DNA from: JBCCDY01 sp039030555 | GTDB taxonomy: Bacteria > Bacteroidota > Bacteroidia > Cytophagales > Cyclobacteriaceae | Assembly (NCBI GenBank): GCA_039030555.1 | Contig: JBCCDY010000007.1 | Span: 1 to 64,000 of the forward strand | Reading direction: 5' to 3' | DNA: 64,000 nt | Part shown: one piece after another, positions 34,738-43,963 of the stretch | Layout: every line of letters begins with the position of its first letter | How positions within the stretch are numbered: position 1 is the stretch's first letter | Translations under genes and position numbers: made by a program | Notes under the pieces: model-generated | What the model was told of the DNA's origin: nothing | Database searches by the model: none | What the model saw: only the letters and a program-made list of their open reading frames with translations

Positions 34738-37188
34738 TCAATTATCCAAGTCATTCAATAACTGTTCCAAACTATATTCATCCGGAATAAGTACTTCTCG
34801 GGCTTTACTTCCTTCAAATGAACCTACAATCCCTGCAGCTTCTAACTGATCAATAAGTCGACCGGCTCGATTATAGCCAAGCTTAAGTTTTCTTTGGATC
34901 AAGGAAGTACTTCCTTGCTGATGTAACACGATTAATCGTGCTGCATCTTCAAAGAGGGCATCTCGATCAGACAAGTCAACATCTCCGGGGCCACTTTCAT
35001 TTTCATCTTCAAACTCAGGAAGCATATAAGCTGATTCGTAACCTCGCTGTGAACCTATAAAGTCGCATATCTCATCTACTTCAGGTGTGTCAACAAATGG
35101 GCATTGGATACGAACAATATCGGAACCCATAGAAAGTAACATATCACCCATTCCAACCAACTGCTCTGCTCCTCCAGAGTCAAGAATGGTTCTGGAATCG
35201 ACTTTTTGTGTTACCCGAAATGATAACCTGGCGGGGAAGTTTGCTTTAATGATACCGGTAATTACGTTTACAGATGGCCTTTGTGTTGCAATGACCAAAT
35301 GGATTCCAATGGCTCGTGCCAACTGAGCTAATCGTGCAATAGGTGTTTCAACTTCTTTTCCTGAAGTCATCATGAGATCGGCTAACTCATCGATGATTAG
35401 TACTACATAGGGCAGATAACGATGGCCGTTTTCCGGATTAAGTTTTCTGTTGATGAATTTTTTATTGTACTCTTTAATATTCCTGCAACCAGCGTCTTTT
35501 AATAACTCATAGCGGTTGTCCATTTCAATACACAATGAATTTAGAGTGTGTACTACCTTTTTATTCTCCGTTATGATCGCTTCCTCACTATTTGGAAGTT
35601 TAGCGAGGAAGTGGCGCTCTATTTTATTGAATAAAGTGAGCTCTACCTTTTTTGGATCGACCATCACAAATTTTAATTGCGATGGGTGCTTCTTGTACAA
35701 AAGCGAAGTGATCAATACGTTAAGGCCTACTGATTTACCTTGTCCTGTGGCTCCCGCCATTAAAAGGTGGGGCATTTTAGCCAGATCCGTTACGTAGACC
35801 TCATTGGATATAGTCTTACCTAATATAATAGGTAGTTCAAATTCACTCTTTGAAAACTTTTCAGTGGTCACAATGGATTTCATTGCAACCAACTCCCTAT
35901 TTTTATTTGGAACCTCTATACCGATGGTTCCCTTACCTGGGATCGGTGCTATAATTCGAATACCGAGTGCTGATAAACTTAATGCGATATCATCTTCCAG
36001 ATTTTTGATCTTGGAGATTTTAACGCCTGCCTCCGGGACTATTTCATAAAGTGTTACTGTCGGGCCAATAGTAGCTTTAATGCTGGAAATCCCAATTTTG
36101 AAGTTGGTTAGAGTTTCGACGATTTTGTCTTTATTCTGCTCCAGTTCTTCCTTTGTAACTTTTACTTTTCCAAGACTATGATCAACAAGGAGTTCTGTGC
36201 TTGGATATTGGTAAGAGGACAGATCTAGTTTGGGATCGTAATGGCCCATAGAAGCTACGGTTTTTTCGACTTCACTCTCTCCTAATAAAAATTCGGGCTC
36301 CTTTTTCTCAGGTGTTATTTCTTGGGTAATCGGTTCTTCTTGTTCAGGTACTTCTTCCTCTAGTTCCTCTTCAAGCTGAAGTTCCAGATCTGAGTCTTTT
36401 TTGGGTTCTTTGGGACTGTTTTTGGCCTCCAGTACGATCTCATCAGGAATTTCTTCTTCAATTTCTTCATTCTCACTTTCGGCCCTTTCTACTGCCGGTC
36501 CTTCATTGGGTTCTTGTTCCTGATCTTCAGAAGGCTCTTTATCGAAGTTCAATTGCTTGAAACCCAGTACTTGCGTAATGTTAAAATAAAAGATCAGAAA
36601 TATGAGCAGCGACAGGATCAGAACAATAAAGGTTCCCCAACCAACCAATCCGTCAAAGAATACAGCCATTTCATATCCAATTCCACCTGCTAAAAACCCC
36701 CAAATAGAAAGGCTTTGTGTATCGATAAGAATGTAACCGAGTAGAAGGCTTATCCAGAACAAGAAAAACAGGGAAAATGAGGTAATTCTGGTTAATGAGA
36801 ACAGCGGCTTTTTAAAAACTATTTCATAGCCAATAGAAAGAAATAATGGGGGAATCAAAAACGAAGAAACTCCAAACCATTTAAAAATAAATTGGTGTGA
36901 GATTAGCGCGCCAAGAAACCCGAACCAGTTTTGTGTTTCGAGCCTTATTTCATTTAATGAATCGCTTTGGTAAGCATCGATAATACTTTGATCAGCCTTT
37001 CCGGTAAAAATGTATGATAAAAAGGCCACCAGTAAAAAGAAAGAAGTGGCTATCAAAAAAAAGCCAAATGCCAGTTGTAGCCTTCTGTCTTTTAGAAAAG
37101 ATGGCACCAGACTCAGTTTTATGGGTCCTTTCTTTTTCTTTTTTTTCTCCGCTTTGTATGTATTTGACCTAGGCGAGTTTTTGCCCAT
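34738..37188 (-). CDS. ftsK: DNA translocase FtsK
   Basis: Pumps chromosome termini at the division septum and activates XerCD at dif. 816 residues: about four N-terminal membrane segments (35-205), an acidic Glu-rich linker (about 215-300), then the motor with Walker A GATGQGKSVGLN, Walker B VLIIDELADLMM and RLAQLARAIGIHLVIATQRP. The C-terminal gamma winged-helix (LIQRKLKLGYNRAGRLIDQL) reads oriented KOPS-type sequences. xerD lies 1.1 kb upstream on the same strand, separated by pyrD. Confidence 0.95.
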   Translation of the reverse strand: MGKNSPRSNTYKAEKKKKKKGPIKLSLVPSFLKDRRLQLAFGFFLIATSFFLLVAFLSYIFTGKADQSIIDAYQSDSLNEIRLETQNWFGFLGALISHQFIFKWFGVSSFLIPPLFLSIGYEIVFKKPLFSLTRITSFSLFFLFWISLLLGYILIDTQSLSIWGFLAGGIGYEMAVFFDGLVGWGTFIVLILSLLIFLIFYFNITQVLGFKQLNFDKEPSEDQEQEPNEGPAVERAESENEEIEEEIPDEIVLEAKNSPKEPKKDSDLELQLEEELEEEVPEQEEPITQEITPEKKEPEFLLGESEVEKTVASMGHYDPKLDLSSYQYPSTELLVDHSLGKVKVTKEELEQNKDKIVETLTNFKIGISSIKATIGPTVTLYEIVPEAGVKISKIKNLEDDIALSLSALGIRIIAPIPGKGTIGIEVPNKNRELVAMKSIVTTEKFSKSEFELPIILGKTISNEVYVTDLAKMPHLLMAGATGQGKSVGLNVLITSLLYKKHPSQLKFVMVDPKKVELTLFNKIERHFLAKLPNSEEAIITENKKVVHTLNSLCIEMDNRYELLKDAGCRNIKEYNKKFINRKLNPENGHRYLPYVVLIIDELADLMMTSGKEVETPIARLAQLARAIGIHLVIATQRPSVNVITGIIKANFPARLSFRVTQKVDSRTILDSGGAEQLVGMGDMLLSMGSDIVRIQCPFVDTPEVDEICDFIGSQRGYESAYMLPEFEDENESGPGDVDLSDRDALFEDAARLIVLHQQGSTSLIQRKLKLGYNRAGRLIDQLEAAGIVGSFEGSKAREVLIPDEYSLEQLLNDLDN

Positions 37189-37250
37189 CCTTAAAAAAAA
37201 ATTTAAATGCGAATGTAATTAATTCTCTGCAACGCCTTGCTAGATATCGT

Positions 37251-38279
37251 TTACTTGGAAATATCTGATAAGATTTTTTTGATCATGGAAGGGCCTTCGT
37301 AGACGAAACCGGTGTAAACCTGAATTAAATCAGCTCCTGCTTTTAATTTTTCCTTGGCATCATCGGCATTAAAAATCCCCCCCACACCGATAATAATTTT
37401 CTCTGAACCTATACCCTTTCTAAGATATTGTATTACTTCCGTAGATCTTGCTTTCAACACTTTTCCACTCAATCCACCAGCACCAATCGATTCTATTTCT
37501 TTCTTTGAAGTCGTCAATTGGTCTCGTGATATGGTAGTATTGGTTGCTATGAGTCCATCTAGATTTAACTCATTGGTCAGTTCTATGATATCCTCAAGTT
37601 GACTGTCTGTTAAGTCAGGTGCGATTTTGAGTAAGAGCGGTTTTGGACTAGCCTTATCCAGATTTTTCTTTTGGAGTTCATTAAGTATTCTTTTTAGAGG
37701 CTCTTTTTCCTGAAGCGCTCTTAATCCGGGTGTATTTGGTGAGCTAACGTTAACCACAAAATAATCGACATGATCAAAAAGCTTATCGAAGCAGATCAGA
37801 TAGTCATCAAGTGCGTTTTCATTAGGTGTAACCTTATTCTTTCCAATATTCCCTCCGATAATGACATCTGTCTTGGTTTGTTTCAGCCTTTCAACAATAG
37901 CGTCGGCTCCGTCATTATTGAATCCCATTCTATTGATGAGGCTTTTATCTATTGGAAGCCGGAATAAGCGCGGTTTATCATTTCCAGCCTGTGGTTTCGG
38001 TGTCACCGTTCCGATTTCAACAAATCCGAATCCGAAGGTTTCAAACTCCTCAATCATCTTTGCATTCTTGTCAAAGCCCGCTGCCAGCCCGATAGGATTT
38101 TTAAAGGTTAATCCTTTAATGGTTCGAGATAGTGAATTATTGTGGCTTGCGAATTGGGATTTGGTTATACTTTTTGCGAACGGCAATTTCAAAAGCAATT
38201 TGAGGCTTTTGAAACTAAAGTTATGTGCTTTTTCTGCATCAAGCAGGAATAGGAGTGGGCGAATTAATACTTTGTACAT
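37251..38279 (-). CDS. pyrD: Dihydroorotate dehydrogenase, class 2 (quinone)
   Basis: Oxidises dihydroorotate to orotate, passing electrons to quinone. 342 residues; the N-terminal amphipathic helix region (VLIRPLLFLLDAEKAHNFSF) and catalytic Ser in VNVSSPNTPGLRALQ mark the membrane-associated class 2. FMN sites: NPIGLAAGFDKNAKMIE and GLIATNTTISRD, with a phosphate loop GVGGIFNADDA. Located between xerD and ftsK on the minus strand. Confidence 0.95.
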   Translation of the reverse strand: MYKVLIRPLLFLLDAEKAHNFSFKSLKLLLKLPFAKSITKSQFASHNNSLSRTIKGLTFKNPIGLAAGFDKNAKMIEEFETFGFGFVEIGTVTPKPQAGNDKPRLFRLPIDKSLINRMGFNNDGADAIVERLKQTKTDVIIGGNIGKNKVTPNENALDDYLICFDKLFDHVDYFVVNVSSPNTPGLRALQEKEPLKRILNELQKKNLDKASPKPLLLKIAPDLTDSQLEDIIELTNELNLDGLIATNTTISRDQLTTSKKEIESIGAGGLSGKVLKARSTEVIQYLRKGIGSEKIIIGVGGIFNADDAKEKLKAGADLIQVYTGFVYEGPSMIKKILSDISK

Positions 38280-38287
38280 AGAGCACT

Positions 38288-38295
38288 CAAAAGTA
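38288..38295 (-). promoter_or_regulatory. -7 promoter box of pyrD
   Basis: TACTTTTG on the minus strand ends 9 bp before the pyrD ATG, implying a very short leader. A possible -33 TTG is 23 bp upstream, slightly distant. Confidence 0.4.
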
Positions 38296-38326
38296 CAATT
38301 GTTGAATAAGACTTACACCAATTACT

Positions 38327-39226
38327 CTAACTTCTTGGATGAAATTCTTTCATAACCTGCTTTAGATAATCACGATCCAGGTGGGTGTATATTTCTGTCG
38401 TGGTTATGGATTCATGACCTAGCATTTCCTGAACGGCTCTTAAATCGGCACCTCCTTCTATGAGATGTGTTGCGAAAGAGTGCCTGAAGGTATGAGGACT
38501 AATTTTTTTATTTAAGCCTATAGATTGTGCAAGTTCTTTAATCATTAAAAAGACGTATACTCTCGATATAGCCTTACCTCGTGTATTAAGAAACACAAAA
38601 TCTCTGAACTCATCTTTGATTTTCAGGTGGACGCGGAGCTCTTCGACATAGATTTTAAGGTATTTTAAAGCATCTTTTCCAAAAGGAACCAGTCGCTCTT
38701 TATTACCTTTTCCTATAATTCTGAAGAATTGAATGTCCCAGTAAATATTATTCAATTGAAGATTGATCAGCTCAGAAACACGTAAACCGGAACTGTACAG
38801 TATTTCAATCATAGCCCTGTTTCTATGTCCATTTTGATGAGTAAGGTCAATAGAATTAAGTAGTTTTTCGATCTCATGGAAGCTTAATGTATCCGGAAGT
38901 TTTCTTCCGAGTTTAGGGCCTTCTATGGTGTCCGAAGGGTCATCATCTATTACTTCTTCCAATAGTAAAAACTTATAGAAGGATTTAACCCCTGATAAAA
39001 TTCTGGCTTGGGAATGAGCAGATAAACCTAATTCACTGATGGACTGAATAAAAAGCTTCAGTATTTTAGTATTGGTCTGTTTGGGAAGAAGAGGAGGATT
39101 TAGACTTAAACAGAATCTTTGCAGTTTATTAATATCTCTTAAATAAGCAGATACGGAATTTTCAGAAAGCCCGGATTCTATTTCTAGGTAATCTTTAAAT
39201 TGTTTTGTGTAAGTTTCCCAGTTCAT
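38327..39226 (-). CDS. xerD: Site-specific tyrosine recombinase XerD
   Basis: 299 residues, the XerC/D size. N-terminal SAM-like core-binding domain (1-105), catalytic domain with Arg149 (SSGLRVSEL), Lys in GKGNKER (about 173-176), His245 and Arg248 (HTFRHSFATHL), His271 (MLGHESITTTE) and nucleophile Tyr280 (IYTH). All six catalytic positions are present. No integron or prophage features are close, and it is near ftsK, so it is the chromosomal dimer-resolution enzyme. Confidence 0.92.
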   Translation of the reverse strand: MNWETYTKQFKDYLEIESGLSENSVSAYLRDINKLQRFCLSLNPPLLPKQTNTKILKLFIQSISELGLSAHSQARILSGVKSFYKFLLLEEVIDDDPSDTIEGPKLGRKLPDTLSFHEIEKLLNSIDLTHQNGHRNRAMIEILYSSGLRVSELINLQLNNIYWDIQFFRIIGKGNKERLVPFGKDALKYLKIYVEELRVHLKIKDEFRDFVFLNTRGKAISRVYVFLMIKELAQSIGLNKKISPHTFRHSFATHLIEGGADLRAVQEMLGHESITTTEIYTHLDRDYLKQVMKEFHPRS

Positions 39227-39248
39227 TATGGGGATTTAATTTAGCATT

Positions 39249-39665
39249 ATGAAGCTGATCATTATTAACGGCCCTAACCTTAATCTACTAGGAAAGCGGG
39301 AAACAGAAATTTACGGCACTCAAAGTTTCGAAAATTATTTTAGTGAACTTGAGTCGAAATTTAAGGATGTTCAATTGGAATATTTTCAATCGAATTCTGA
39401 AGGGTCAATTATAGACAAAGTTCAGGAGGTAGGCTTCAGTTACGATGGTATTGTTTTAAATGCAGGCGGCTTAACGCACACCTCAGTCGCTTTAACGGAT
39501 GCCATAGCAGCAGTTTCAGCACCTGTGGTTGAGGTACACATCTCAAATATTCATTCCAGAGAAGACTTCCGTGAAAAAAGCTTAACCGCAAGAAACTGCA
39601 AAGGAGTAATCACAGGGCTCGGTCTAAATGGTTATGATTTGGCTTTGAACTACTTCTTGAGCTGA
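39249..39665 (+). CDS. aroQ: 3-dehydroquinate dehydratase, type II
   Basis: Third step of the shikimate pathway. 138 residues, typical for type II. Seen: IINGPNLNLLGKRE (active-site loop with Arg and nearby Tyr in IYGTQSF), IVLNAGGLTHTSVAL and VEVHISNIHSREDFR with the catalytic His. It is divergent from xerD (22 bp) and 5 bp before an aminotransferase gene. Confidence 0.95.
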   Translation: MKLIIINGPNLNLLGKRETEIYGTQSFENYFSELESKFKDVQLEYFQSNSEGSIIDKVQEVGFSYDGIVLNAGGLTHTSVALTDAIAAVSAPVVEVHISNIHSREDFREKSLTARNCKGVITGLGLNGYDLALNYFLS

Positions 39666-39670
39666 TTAAA

Positions 39671-40786
39671 ATGGCCCGCCGACCAAAGCTTAAAAAAAAG
39701 CAACCCATTAACGCTCAGCAGAAAACCATCAGTTTTTATCCGGGGCCTTCAAAAATCTATGACCGAATACCTAAATATGTAATCGATGGTTACAGAAAGA
39801 GAATCTTCAGTGTAAATCATAGAAGTCCTGAGTTTCAAGACTTATACCAGAAAACATCGGCTATTTTCAAAAAGAGATTAAATGTACCTGATGATTATAG
39901 TCTGTTTTTTGCCTCTTCTGCAACTGAATGCTGGGAGATTATAGCACAATCTTTAATAAAGAAGGGGAGTTATCACTTTTATAATGGTGCTTTCGGGAAA
40001 AAGTGGTTTCAGCAAACGACAGCTTTAGGGTGCCGGTCAAAATCACTGGAATTTGATATCAATTCAGAAATACCTGTTTCAGAAGCTGAAATAGGACAGG
40101 AGGATTTTATATGTGTAACTCAAAACGAAACCTCAAATGGAACACAGGTCAGCTCTCGAAAAATAGAAGAGTTAAAGAGCTTATTTCCGGAGAAATTCAT
40201 TGCAGCAGATGCTACCTCTAGTATGGCAGGAGTTCGAATGCCCTGGAACAGTGCCGATTTTTGGTATGCATCTGTTCAGAAATGCTTTGGGTTACCATCG
40301 GGAATGGCTGTTATCGTTGCATCGAACCGTTTGATTGAATATGCTCTGCAAAATGATGATTCTGTCCATTACAACCGTTTTTCGTCTATTGTTGAAAATG
40401 GTAGAAAATGGCAAACCACACATACACCCAATATTCTGGATATTTATCTTTTATACAGATCACTGCAAGACGCTCCTAAAATCAAGAATACAGAAGATAA
40501 ATTACTGAAGCGAAAATCGAGGATAGAAGCTGCTATCAAGGCTATTGATTCCTTAGATTTTCTAGTAGAAAATCAGAATACCAGATCCCATACAGTACTT
40601 ACAGTTAAAGCGGAAAATGAAGTTATTGAGACGGTAAATGAAAAAGCAAGGGAAAAGGGCTTGATTTTTGGAAACGGATACGGTGAATGGAAGTCAAATA
40701 CGTTTAGATTGGCTAATTTCCCGGCTTTAAGAGATAGTGAAATCGATAAACTGATCAATTTCTTCGATACGCTTTCGTTCAATTAA
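39671..40786 (+). CDS. Class V aminotransferase (SerC-like)
   Basis: 371 residues, PLP fold type I. Conserved signs: FYPGPSKI at the N-terminus, SSATECWEIIAQSL, the aspartate region FIAADATSSMAG and the PLP lysine in YASVQKCFGLPSGM. It resembles phosphoserine aminotransferases but has a basic Lys-rich N-terminal extension (about 20 residues), so the exact substrate is uncertain. Five bp after aroQ, probably one operon. Confidence 0.82.
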   Translation: MARRPKLKKKQPINAQQKTISFYPGPSKIYDRIPKYVIDGYRKRIFSVNHRSPEFQDLYQKTSAIFKKRLNVPDDYSLFFASSATECWEIIAQSLIKKGSYHFYNGAFGKKWFQQTTALGCRSKSLEFDINSEIPVSEAEIGQEDFICVTQNETSNGTQVSSRKIEELKSLFPEKFIAADATSSMAGVRMPWNSADFWYASVQKCFGLPSGMAVIVASNRLIEYALQNDDSVHYNRFSSIVENGRKWQTTHTPNILDIYLLYRSLQDAPKIKNTEDKLLKRKSRIEAAIKAIDSLDFLVENQNTRSHTVLTVKAENEVIETVNEKAREKGLIFGNGYGEWKSNTFRLANFPALRDSEIDKLINFFDTLSFN

Positions 40787-40847
40787 TTTTTGCAATTCAT
40801 CTCCATTATCAAATAATTCTTTCTCAACTTTGCGGGAATTTTAAGCT

Positions 40848-41417
40848 ATGCTGGATTTTAAATCAGTCTTATCCGTAACCCTCATTCTATTCTCCGTAAT
40901 AGACATCATCGGAAACTTACCTATAGTCATTGATCTGAGAAAAAAAGCGGGCCATGTGCAGTCAGGTAAAGCTACTATTGTAGCTGGCGTGATTATGATT
41001 GGCTTTCTATTTCTGGGAGAATCCATTTTAGGTTTATTCGGGATAGACGTTCAGTCATTTGCCGTAGCCGGTGCAATTATCCTATTCATTATCGGTATTG
41101 AAATGGTTCTGGGGATAGAGCTATTTAAGCACGACCCGGAAGCCCTGTCTTCTTCTTCTATCGTACCATTAGCCTTCCCCCTTTTAGCTGGGGCAGGAAC
41201 AATGACAACCATTATTTCTCTTAGGGCAGAATACGATACTATGGATATTCTGGCCGGTATTGTTGTGAATCTTGTTCTTATTTATATCGTGTTGAAGGCC
41301 TCAAAATGGGTTGAAATAAAACTAGGGAAGGGAGGAACGAATGTTTTAAGGAAAGTTTTCGGCATTATCTTATTGGCGATCGCAATTAAGCTCTTTAAAA
41401 GTAATATAAATCTCTAA
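40848..41417 (+). CDS. MarC family integral membrane protein
   Basis: 189 residues with six hydrophobic segments, the MarC/NAAT family. Conserved segments include VIDIIGNLPIV near the start and PLAFPLLAGAGTMTTII in the middle. Function is unclear; homologues were once linked to antibiotic resistance or amino acid transport. It stands alone, 61 bp after the aminotransferase gene. A CAACTTTG 20 bp before the ATG is one base from the -7 consensus. Confidence 0.9.
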   Translation: MLDFKSVLSVTLILFSVIDIIGNLPIVIDLRKKAGHVQSGKATIVAGVIMIGFLFLGESILGLFGIDVQSFAVAGAIILFIIGIEMVLGIELFKHDPEALSSSSIVPLAFPLLAGAGTMTTIISLRAEYDTMDILAGIVVNLVLIYIVLKASKWVEIKLGKGGTNVLRKVFGIILLAIAIKLFKSNINL

Positions 41418-41491
41418 CCCCAATATTTGTATATGAAGATTCTTTAGAGCTTTGTCTAAAAGTCTTTTATCTAGTATCTAACTACTCATTC

Positions 41492-41947
41492 ATGAAAATT
41501 ACAGTTTATACGGATGGTGCTGCAAAAGGTAATCCAGGGCCGGGAGGCTACGGGGTAGTAATGTTATCCGGAAAGCATAGAAAAGAACTTAGTGACGGGT
41601 TTAAGCATACCACGAATAACAGAATGGAACTATTGGCGGTAATCAAAGGATTGGAAGCCCTAAAGAATGAAAACCAGGATGTACAAATCTATTCCGACTC
41701 CAAATATGTAGTTGATGCTGTTATTAAAGGTTGGCTGTGGGGCTGGGTAAAAAAAGGCTTTAAAGATAAAAAGAACCCTGACCTCTGGAAGCAATTCATA
41801 CCGCTATTCAATAAGCACAATGTGTCGTTCAAATGGGTAAAAGGCCATGCTGGAATACCAGAAAATGAACGCTGCGATGAACTGGCTGTAGAGGCTGCTG
41901 AAAATCCGGAAAAAGAGGATTTGGGATATTTGGAGAGTATTAAATAG
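41492..41947 (+). CDS. rnhA: Ribonuclease HI
   Basis: Cuts RNA in RNA-DNA hybrids. 151 residues, with all acidic catalytic sites: YTDGAAKGNPGPGGYG (Asp7), NRMELLAVIKGLEAL (Glu), IYSDSKYVVDA (Asp) and WVKGHAGIPENERCDELA (His and Asp). Converges exactly on the next gene (stop codons abut). Confidence 0.96.
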   Translation: MKITVYTDGAAKGNPGPGGYGVVMLSGKHRKELSDGFKHTTNNRMELLAVIKGLEALKNENQDVQIYSDSKYVVDAVIKGWLWGWVKKGFKDKKNPDLWKQFIPLFNKHNVSFKWVKGHAGIPENERCDELAVEAAENPEKEDLGYLESIK

Positions 41948-43285
41948 CTATTTTATTTCTATTTCTCGTTCCTCAAATTTGATATCGAACGCTTGTAATT
42001 CATTCAAGATAGGTTCATAGATCTCCGACTGAACAGGAAGGTTAAGTCCACTTTGTCCCAACCCATCCCGCAGAAATAACTTGGTCGCTATGGCTATGGG
42101 AAGTCCGACTGTCTTAGCCATAGCTGTTTTTTCTTTGGAGACACCTGTCACTACCAAATGTGACTGTACTTCCTTATGTTCACCATCCAGCTCATAATTG
42201 AATTTGTGCCACATTACAATCTGATCTTTGTCTTTCTCATTGATAGACCACTTCTTTCTTAAAATATGCTCCAGTATTTGAGCTGGCGTTCCTTTTTCCA
42301 GACCAATTCTATCTTCGGTAAACAGCTCTAACCATTTCAAACGGTACATAATGTCAGAGTCGATTTCCAGATTCATGTAATGTGCGAGTTTCAACTCCAC
42401 AGAATCGGTTGGATTATATGATAAGAATGAATTAATAAATTGCCTGTGTGTCATCTCTGAAACCCCTTCCATTTCATAAGAGTCGTCCGTTGCCCCTAAT
42501 TGGATAAACACATCCCACGATTTACAAAAACCTGGCCTTCTGAAAGTCCCACGATAAATCGTCTTAACATCTTCCAGGCCATATACCTCTCTATACTTCA
42601 AGGAATCCCTATTGGCATATCCTTCAAAATAGCCATGATCAGGTATGTGAACGATTTCTGTTCTTTTAAATACTTTGTGGTAAGGAATAAATTTATACCG
42701 CCCTTCCTGAATAAACTTTACCACCCCTTGCCCTGCCAAAACCACATTTCGGGGATTCCAGGTAAATTTGTACTCCCATGGATTATCTTCATTAGAAGGA
42801 GCTAACAAACCACCTGTGAAAGACTCAAAAGCAGTCATTTTACCGCCCTTACTTCGGATTGAATTGATCACCTTCATGGCCGACATATGATCAAGGCCGG
42901 GATCAAGGCCTAGTTCGCAAAATAAGCTTAAACCTTTATTGCTAAATTCTTTTTCTAAACTCTTTAATTCCTCAGTGACGTAAGACGCAGTAAGGAGGGA
43001 TTTTTTAAGTTCAAGGCAGAATTTAGCTACTGAAAAGTGCATTTTTGCAGGAAGCATTGAAATAACCACGTCTGCTTTTTCAATTAATTCCCCGGTTTTC
43101 GAAGTATCTGAAATGTTAAGCTTATGAGATTTACCTTTCGGGTGGTTTTTCAGTCTTTCAATAGCCGAAGCCTCGTTAATATCCGCAGCGTTCAGAGTCC
43201 AGTTGAATTGATCACAGAATTTTAATAAGTATTCAACCAGGTAAGAAGTAGAAAGCCCTGAACCGAGAAGTAGAATATTCTTCAT
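41948..43285 (-). CDS. Saccharopine dehydrogenase family protein
   Basis: 445 residues. N-terminal NAD(P) Rossmann domain (ILLLGSGLSTSYLVEYLL), VVISMLPAKMHFSVAKFC and LFCELGLDPGLDHMSAMK; the C-terminal substrate domain is complete (AHYMNLEID, HKFNYELDGEHKEVQSHL). Matches the Lys9/LYS9-like glutamate-forming enzyme of lysine metabolism in length and motifs, but no lysine-ketoglutarate reductase is adjacent, so the substrate is inferred only from the family. Confidence 0.85.
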   Translation of the reverse strand: MKNILLLGSGLSTSYLVEYLLKFCDQFNWTLNAADINEASAIERLKNHPKGKSHKLNISDTSKTGELIEKADVVISMLPAKMHFSVAKFCLELKKSLLTASYVTEELKSLEKEFSNKGLSLFCELGLDPGLDHMSAMKVINSIRSKGGKMTAFESFTGGLLAPSNEDNPWEYKFTWNPRNVVLAGQGVVKFIQEGRYKFIPYHKVFKRTEIVHIPDHGYFEGYANRDSLKYREVYGLEDVKTIYRGTFRRPGFCKSWDVFIQLGATDDSYEMEGVSEMTHRQFINSFLSYNPTDSVELKLAHYMNLEIDSDIMYRLKWLELFTEDRIGLEKGTPAQILEHILRKKWSINEKDKDQIVMWHKFNYELDGEHKEVQSHLVVTGVSKEKTAMAKTVGLPIAIATKLFLRDGLGQSGLNLPVQSEIYEPILNELQAFDIKFEEREIEIK

Positions 43286-43344
43286 ACATGAAATTGGATC
43301 ACATTAATTATATTCACAAGTCTCTACTCGTGTAATTAGATTCC

Positions 43345-43833
43345 ATGTCAAAAAAAATAATTCATTCATTTTCTTATGAGGAATTTAATTCTGTAAGTGA
43401 ACTTCCGAAAAATGTTCATTTAGCTGTTGAAAGGGCAAAAGAAGCTACAAACCGATCGTATGCGAACTACTCTGATTTTTTAGTTGGGGCAGCCCTGATA
43501 TTAGAATCAGGAGAGATTATTGAATCTAGTAATCAAGAGAATGCTTCTTACCCGAATGGCCTATGTGCGGAGAGTTTAGCTTTTTTCTACGCGTCCTCAA
43601 AACATCCAGAGCAGAAAATATCAGCTATTGTTATAACTGCCAGGAAGCGATCGGAGGATAAATTTCGATTTACACCTCCATGTGGAAGTTGCAGGCAGGT
43701 TATGCTGGAATACGAAGAAAGCCAAGGTCAAAAAATACCTGTTTATCTGGCAGCAGCAAACCACCTAATCTACAAAATACCCTCTGTGTGTGATTTGCTT
43801 CCGTTGAGTTTTTCAGGAGCCGATTTAGAGTAG
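43345..43833 (+). CDS. cdd: Cytidine deaminase
   Basis: Deaminates cytidine or deoxycytidine. 162 residues with the zinc/active-site motifs GLCAESLAFFYA (Cys-Ala-Glu, first ligand) and PPCGSCRQVMLE (two Cys). NYSDFLVGAALI matches the conserved N-terminal segment. It stands alone and ends 25 bp before an AT-rich terminator. Pyrimidine salvage links it to the uridine phosphorylase gene. Confidence 0.94.
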   Translation: MSKKIIHSFSYEEFNSVSELPKNVHLAVERAKEATNRSYANYSDFLVGAALILESGEIIESSNQENASYPNGLCAESLAFFYASSKHPEQKISAIVITARKRSEDKFRFTPPCGSCRQVMLEYEESQGQKIPVYLAAANHLIYKIPSVCDLLPLSFSGADLE

Positions 43834-43858
43834 AATCAGGCTCCACTTAGAAGTTATC

Positions 43859-43885
43859 AAATCAAAAAAACGACTTTTTTGATTT
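43859..43885 (+). terminator. Terminator of cdd
   Basis: AAATCAAAAAA (43859-43869), ACGAC-type loop, TTTTTTGATTT (43875-43885). An 11-bp AT-rich stem ending in Ts, 25 bp after cdd. Its right arm also supplies the TTTG that may serve as the -33 box of the next operon. Confidence 0.7.
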
Positions 43886-43910
43886 TACTTTAATTAATAT
43901 TTTATCTTTA
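43878..43910 (+). promoter_or_regulatory. Promoter of the cheR-siaC operon
   Basis: TTTG (43878-43881), a 21-bp spacer, then TATCTTTA (43903-43910), one base off TAnnTTTG. Transcription would begin near 43917, leaving a leader of about 47 nt that contains the palindrome at 43928-43939. Confidence 0.5.
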
Positions 43911-43927
43911 AAAACAGACCTTACCAA

Positions 43928-43939
43928 TACAGGCCTGTA
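43928..43939. promoter_or_regulatory. Palindrome in the cheR operon leader
   Basis: TACAGGCCTGTA is a perfect 12-bp palindrome, positioned 11-22 nt after the predicted transcription start and 24 bp before the cheR ATG. It is a good operator candidate. Confidence 0.4.
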
Positions 43940-43963
43940 AATCGATAACTACACTGACCTATC

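Noticed and set aside
34695..34754. 20-codon extension of the LolA-like gene into ftsK
   Set aside because: The signal peptide begins at 34694, so an upstream start would disrupt export.
37861..38355. 164-codon plus-strand frame opposite pyrD
   Set aside because: It lies antisense to strongly conserved pyrD motifs, has no recognisable domain or ribosome site, and is a frame shadow.
38327..39226. Mobile-element integrase
   Set aside because: The recombinase has XerD length and motifs, lies near ftsK, and there are no attachment repeats, tRNA or phage genes.
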